The notes under the pieces are model-generated. The model did not search any database, was not told where the DNA came from, and was given only the letters and a program-made list of their open reading frames with translations. Made by a program: the position numbers and the translations under genes. Shown here piece by piece: positions 4,734 through 7,225 of a stretch of 7,225 bases of DNA; within the stretch, counting starts at the first letter, position 1; every line of letters begins with the position of its first letter. Source of the DNA: JAAFIP01 sp043766985 (GTDB lineage: Bacteria; Pseudomonadota; Gammaproteobacteria; Burkholderiales; Burkholderiaceae_C). The stretch lies in assembly GCA_043766985.1 (NCBI GenBank), contig JAYUHM010000017.1, positions 1 to 7,225 of the forward strand. The letters are read 5' to 3'.

Positions 4734-5603
4734 TTACCACGCATGCAGCGCGTTGTCTGGAAACGTGCCAGCTTTGACTGCGTTGACATAGGCCTGCATG
4801 GCGGCTTTGACGTCGCCCGTGCCTTGCATAAAGTTGCGTACAAACTTGGGCATTTTGCCCAGGTTGATGCCCAGCATGTCGTGCAGCACCAGCACCTGGC
4901 CTGCGCAGCCTACGCCCGCGCCTATGCCGATGGTGTGGCAGGTTTTAAGCTCTTCGGTCAGAGCGGCCGCCAGCGTATGGGGCACCATCTCTAGCACCAG
5001 CATGGCGGCGCCTGCGTCTTGCAGTTCGTGGGCGTGGCGCTTCATGATGGCAGCGGATTCATCGGTTTTGCCCTGCACGCGGTAGCCGCCCAGGGCGTGC
5101 ACGGTTTGCGGGGTAAGGCCCAGGTGGGCGCAGACGGGGATGCCGCGCTCGACCAAAAAGCGCACAGTTTCCGTCGTCCAGCCGCCGCCTTCTAGCTTGA
5201 CCATGTGGGCACCGGCTTGCATCAGCACGCTGGCGCTGCGCAGGGCTTGTTCGCGGCTTTCGTGGTAGCTGCCAAAGGGCAGGTCGCCTATCAGCCAGGC
5301 GGTGCCTTGGGTGCGGTGCAGGCCGCGTGAGACGGATTCGACGTGGTAGCGCATGGTCTCCAGGCTCACACCAGTGGTGCTGGGCAGGCCTTGGCACACC
5401 ATGCCCAGGGAGTCGCCTACCAAAATGGTGTCTACCCCGGCGGCGTCGGCCACGCTGGCAAAGGTGGCGTCGTAGGCGGTGAGCATGGTGATTTTTTCGC
5501 CGCGCTCGCGCATCTCGCGCAGGCGCGGCAGGCTGATGGGCTTGCGCGCAGCCTGAGGGGTGAGTTTGCCTGCGCCGTAGACGGCTGCCTGTAGTTCTGC
5601 CAT
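4734..5603 (-). CDS. panB: 3-methyl-2-oxobutanoate hydroxymethyltransferase
   Basis: PanB transfers a hydroxymethyl group from methylene-tetrahydrofolate to alpha-ketoisovalerate, giving ketopantoate, the committed step of pantothenate synthesis. The 289-residue protein has a short N-terminal extension over the E. coli enzyme. Family landmarks are MLTAYDATFA (40-49); VGDSLGMV with metal-ligand D64; GDLPFGSY with D107; MVKLEGG with K136 and E138; PVCAHLGLTPQ with H160; and LVLEMVP with catalytic-type E205. The IGIGAG region (225-230) and the LVLHDMLG segment follow. GGGAG at 5610-5614, six bases before the ATG, supports the start. panC follows immediately. No panD or panE is in the window, so beta-alanine and ketopantoate reduction must be encoded elsewhere. 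Confidence 0.97.
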   Translation of the reverse strand: MAELQAAVYGAGKLTPQAARKPISLPRLREMRERGEKITMLTAYDATFASVADAAGVDTILVGDSLGMVCQGLPSTTGVSLETMRYHVESVSRGLHRTQGTAWLIGDLPFGSYHESREQALRSASVLMQAGAHMVKLEGGGWTTETVRFLVERGIPVCAHLGLTPQTVHALGGYRVQGKTDESAAIMKRHAHELQDAGAAMLVLEMVPHTLAAALTEELKTCHTIGIGAGVGCAGQVLVLHDMLGINLGKMPKFVRNFMQGTGDVKAAMQAYVNAVKAGTFPDNALHAW

Positions 5604-5847
5604 AAGGTTCTCCCAATCAAGGGGCGCAGTCTAGCAAGATTTGCAGCAGGCGGGGTTGGTGGCAGGCTGGCGCCACCCGCCGGGCATATGGAATACTATA
5701 AAATACATAGCATATTGTGCCCTACTATATTGGGCTTAAGCAGTATTTTGCTGGTAAATACCGTATTACAGCGCTATGGCGCCCAGCCGGGCTATGCTAC
5801 GGCCCACAACAAGGCCCGCCGTACTAAACCCCGTCATATCCGTAGAC
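5604..5847. promoter_or_regulatory. intergenic region between divergent panB and DTW genes, AT-rich core
   Basis: This region should hold the promoters of both divergent genes. Bases 5689-5768 are strikingly AT-rich against the GC-rich surroundings. They contain AAAATAC (5700-5706) facing GTATTTT (5743-5749), further AATAC/AAATAC/GTATT copies at 5692, 5756 and 5763, and GCCC...GGGC around 5719-5734. Several TATA-like hexamers occur on both strands, but none has a convincing -35 partner, so I do not place a specific promoter. Confidence 0.45.
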
Positions 5848-6474
5848 ATGCCCGCACCTGCCCAAGCCACCAAGCGCCCACTCTGCCCCGTTTGCTTGCG
5901 GGCGCAGAGCAGTTGCATCTGCCAGTGGGTGACACCCATTGCACCTACGGTAGAGGTGCTGATCTTGCAGCACCCGATGGAAGTAGGTAACGCCAAAGGC
6001 AGCGCCCGCCTGCTGCACCTGAGCTTGGCGCGCAGCCAGCTGGTGGAAGGCGAAGTGTTTGCCAGCGCCGACTTGCAGGCACTGCTGACAGACCAGCAAA
6101 AACAACCCGTTTTGCTGTACCCCGATACGCCGCAAGACGCTGCGCTGGGTGTGGCCCAACCACCCGCGTTGCGCCCTGATGCGCTGCGCGACCCACCACA
6201 GCTGCGCCTGGTGGTACTAGACGGCACCTGGCGCAAAAGCCGCAAGATGCTGTACCTGAACCCGCTGCTGCAGCAACTTCCGCGCCTGGCTTTGCGCGGC
6301 ATACCCGCATCGCGCTATACGGTTCGCAAGGCGCACCTGCCCAACCAGCTGTCTACCCTGGAGGCCACCTGTGCAGCGCTGGCGCAGCTAGAGGGGCATG
6401 CGGCGCGGTATGCCCCTTTGCTGAGCGCATTTGACGGCTTTGTGGCACAGCAAATGGGGTATCGGCCAAGCTAG
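5848..6474 (+). CDS. DTW-domain tRNA-uridine aminocarboxypropyltransferase
   Basis: DTW-domain enzymes (TapT/TuaA class) transfer the 3-amino-3-carboxypropyl group of S-adenosylmethionine to uridine in tRNA, making acp3U. From the ATG at 5848 the product is 208 residues. A zinc-ribbon-like start carries CPVC and CIC (cysteines at residues 13, 16, 23 and 25). It is followed by LQHPMEVGNAKGSARLL, the LLYP segment, the signature VVLDGTW (DGTW at about 125-128) and SRYTVRKAHLPNQLSTLEA. The frame is open further, to an ATG at 5776 (232 residues), but that extension uses codons rarely seen in the rest of the gene (CTA, ATA, AGG). Neither start has a clear ribosome binding site. It is the only full plus-strand gene here, divergent from panB, and ends 15 bases from the convergent acyltransferase gene. 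Confidence 0.9.
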   Translation: MPAPAQATKRPLCPVCLRAQSSCICQWVTPIAPTVEVLILQHPMEVGNAKGSARLLHLSLARSQLVEGEVFASADLQALLTDQQKQPVLLYPDTPQDAALGVAQPPALRPDALRDPPQLRLVVLDGTWRKSRKMLYLNPLLQQLPRLALRGIPASRYTVRKAHLPNQLSTLEATCAALAQLEGHAARYAPLLSAFDGFVAQQMGYRPS

Positions 6475-6489
6475 GCGGCCCAGCGGGTA

Positions 6490-7225
6490 CTACTCAGCCC
6501 AAGGCAGCATCAAGGTGACAATCGACAACTTGGCAAACTCGGGCACAAACTCGTCGATGATGGCTTGCGGGTTGGGGCACAGGCCCGCGTCGGTGATCAG
6601 GCCAAACTGCACGCCGCCGCCGTAGCTCAAAATGCTCACGCCCATGCCCACGTCGCCGCTTTGCGGCACCCAAAAAATGTTTTCTTCAATGGTGGCGCCG
6701 CAAAACTGCAGCTTCTCACGCGGGCCGGGCACATTGGTCATCACGGCCGTGGTCTTTTTGCCAAACAAATTGAGCATGGCATCTTGCGCAGGCTTGATTA
6801 AAAGCCCCGCCACGGCCAGCAAGCTGAAGGCCAGGAGGGGCTGGTAGCTGCCCTTCATATGGGCCATGCGCTTGCGCACCTCGTAGACGCGCTCAATTGG
6901 GTTGTCCACGCCGATGGGCAGCACCAGCGGGGCCAGGCCAAAGTGGTTGCCCAGTTTGTAGGCTTGGTCCAAGGGGCGCAGGTTCACGGGCACCATGGCG
7001 CGAATCTCTTGGCCCGTCGGGTCGTCGCCCATGCTTTTTAAATATTCGCCAATGGCCCCGGCTACGCAGCTGAGCAGCACGTCGTTGATCGAGCAGTTCA
7101 GTCCCTTGCTGACCACCTTGACCAGGTCCAGCGGCAGCGGCTCACCCCAGGCCACCACCTTGCGGCCTGACGGCCTGCCCTTGAGCCGGGTGGGCGAGTC
7201 GTCGGCCATCAAGGCCAGTGCGGCC
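6490..7225 (-). CDS. WS/DGAT-type O-acyltransferase, C-terminal part (5' end outside window)
   Basis: The frame stays open to the window edge, so about 245 C-terminal residues of a larger protein (family members are usually 450-550 residues) are present. The visible part matches the WS/DGAT C-terminal domain (DUF1298, PF06974), with NDVLLSCVAGAIGEYL, MVPVNLRP, GNHFGLAPLVLP, VMTNVPGPREKLQFCG, GDVGMGVSILSYGGGVQFGL and a final VPEFAKL helix. The catalytic HHxxxDG motif belongs to the N-terminal half and lies outside. Such enzymes make wax esters or triacylglycerols from acyl-CoA. The substrate here is unknown, and some members act in other lipid pathways. The TTG/ATG near 7212 is internal, not the start. 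Confidence 0.92.
   Translation of the reverse strand, partial: AALALMADDSPTRLKGRPSGRKVVAWGEPLPLDLVKVVSKGLNCSINDVLLSCVAGAIGEYLKSMGDDPTGQEIRAMVPVNLRPLDQAYKLGNHFGLAPLVLPIGVDNPIERVYEVRKRMAHMKGSYQPLLAFSLLAVAGLLIKPAQDAMLNLFGKKTTAVMTNVPGPREKLQFCGATIEENIFWVPQSGDVGMGVSILSYGGGVQFGLITDAGLCPNPQAIIDEFVPEFAKLSIVTLMLPWAE

Noticed and set aside
5059..5616. Minus-strand open frame of 185 codons within panB
   Set aside because: It is a frame-shifted shadow of panB with low-complexity Arg/His/Pro content.
5766..6310. Minus-strand open frames (178 and 121 codons) opposite the DTW gene
   Set aside because: They are antisense to a gene with clear DTW and zinc-ribbon motifs, and show no protein features of their own.
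6475..6489. Bidirectional terminator between the convergent DTW and WS/DGAT genes
   Set aside because: Only 15 bases separate the genes and no stem with a T-run is present.

Overview
The window looks like the chromosome of a betaproteobacterium of the Comamonadaceae type (Rhodoferax, Limnohabitans or Acidovorax-like). This is inferred from the high-GC housekeeping genes, a Bug-type solute-binding protein, a Burkholderiales-style PanC carrying NRLQF where most families have NPxQF, and a wax-ester-synthase/DGAT-type acyltransferase. Nearly all genes lie on the minus strand; the exceptions are the DTW gene and a possible fragment at the left edge.

Layout, left to right. 1-81: possible 3' end of a plus-strand gene. 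97-1083: Bug/TctC-family periplasmic binding protein. 1131-1657: two small overlapping genes, a helix-hairpin-helix protein and, upstream of it, a protein whose C-terminus resembles UPF0175 antitoxins. 1742-1993: no convincing gene. 1994-3870: a lower-GC accessory block. 3865-5603: panC and panB, overlapping, for pantothenate synthesis. 5604-5847: intergenic, with an AT-rich core. 5848-6474: DTW-domain tRNA-uridine aminocarboxypropyltransferase. 6490-7225: C-terminal part of a WS/DGAT acyltransferase that runs off the right edge and converges on the DTW gene.

The most interesting part is the accessory block. It has the architecture of a small integron gene-cassette cluster with no integrase in view (CALIN-like). 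Two minus-strand units each end in a GTCTAAC box that contains, or lies one base after, the stop codon. Each is followed by a folded-site-like sequence and a GTTRRRY-like second box: attC1 at 2623-2680 (58 bp) and a more degenerate attC2 at 1994-2080 (87 bp). The cassette between them carries one gene, an orphan PD-(D/E)XK nuclease-like protein. The cassette before attC1 carries two genes overlapping by ATGA: a predicted secreted protein and a three-helix membrane protein. A candidate promoter overlapping an inverted repeat lies between panC and these genes, and would read into the array.

PanB and PanC are consecutive branch enzymes of pantothenate synthesis (ketopantoate formation, then ligation of pantoate to beta-alanine). 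The cassette genes appear to be inserted directly downstream of this operon. No integrase, transposase, tRNA, rRNA or CRISPR array was seen.
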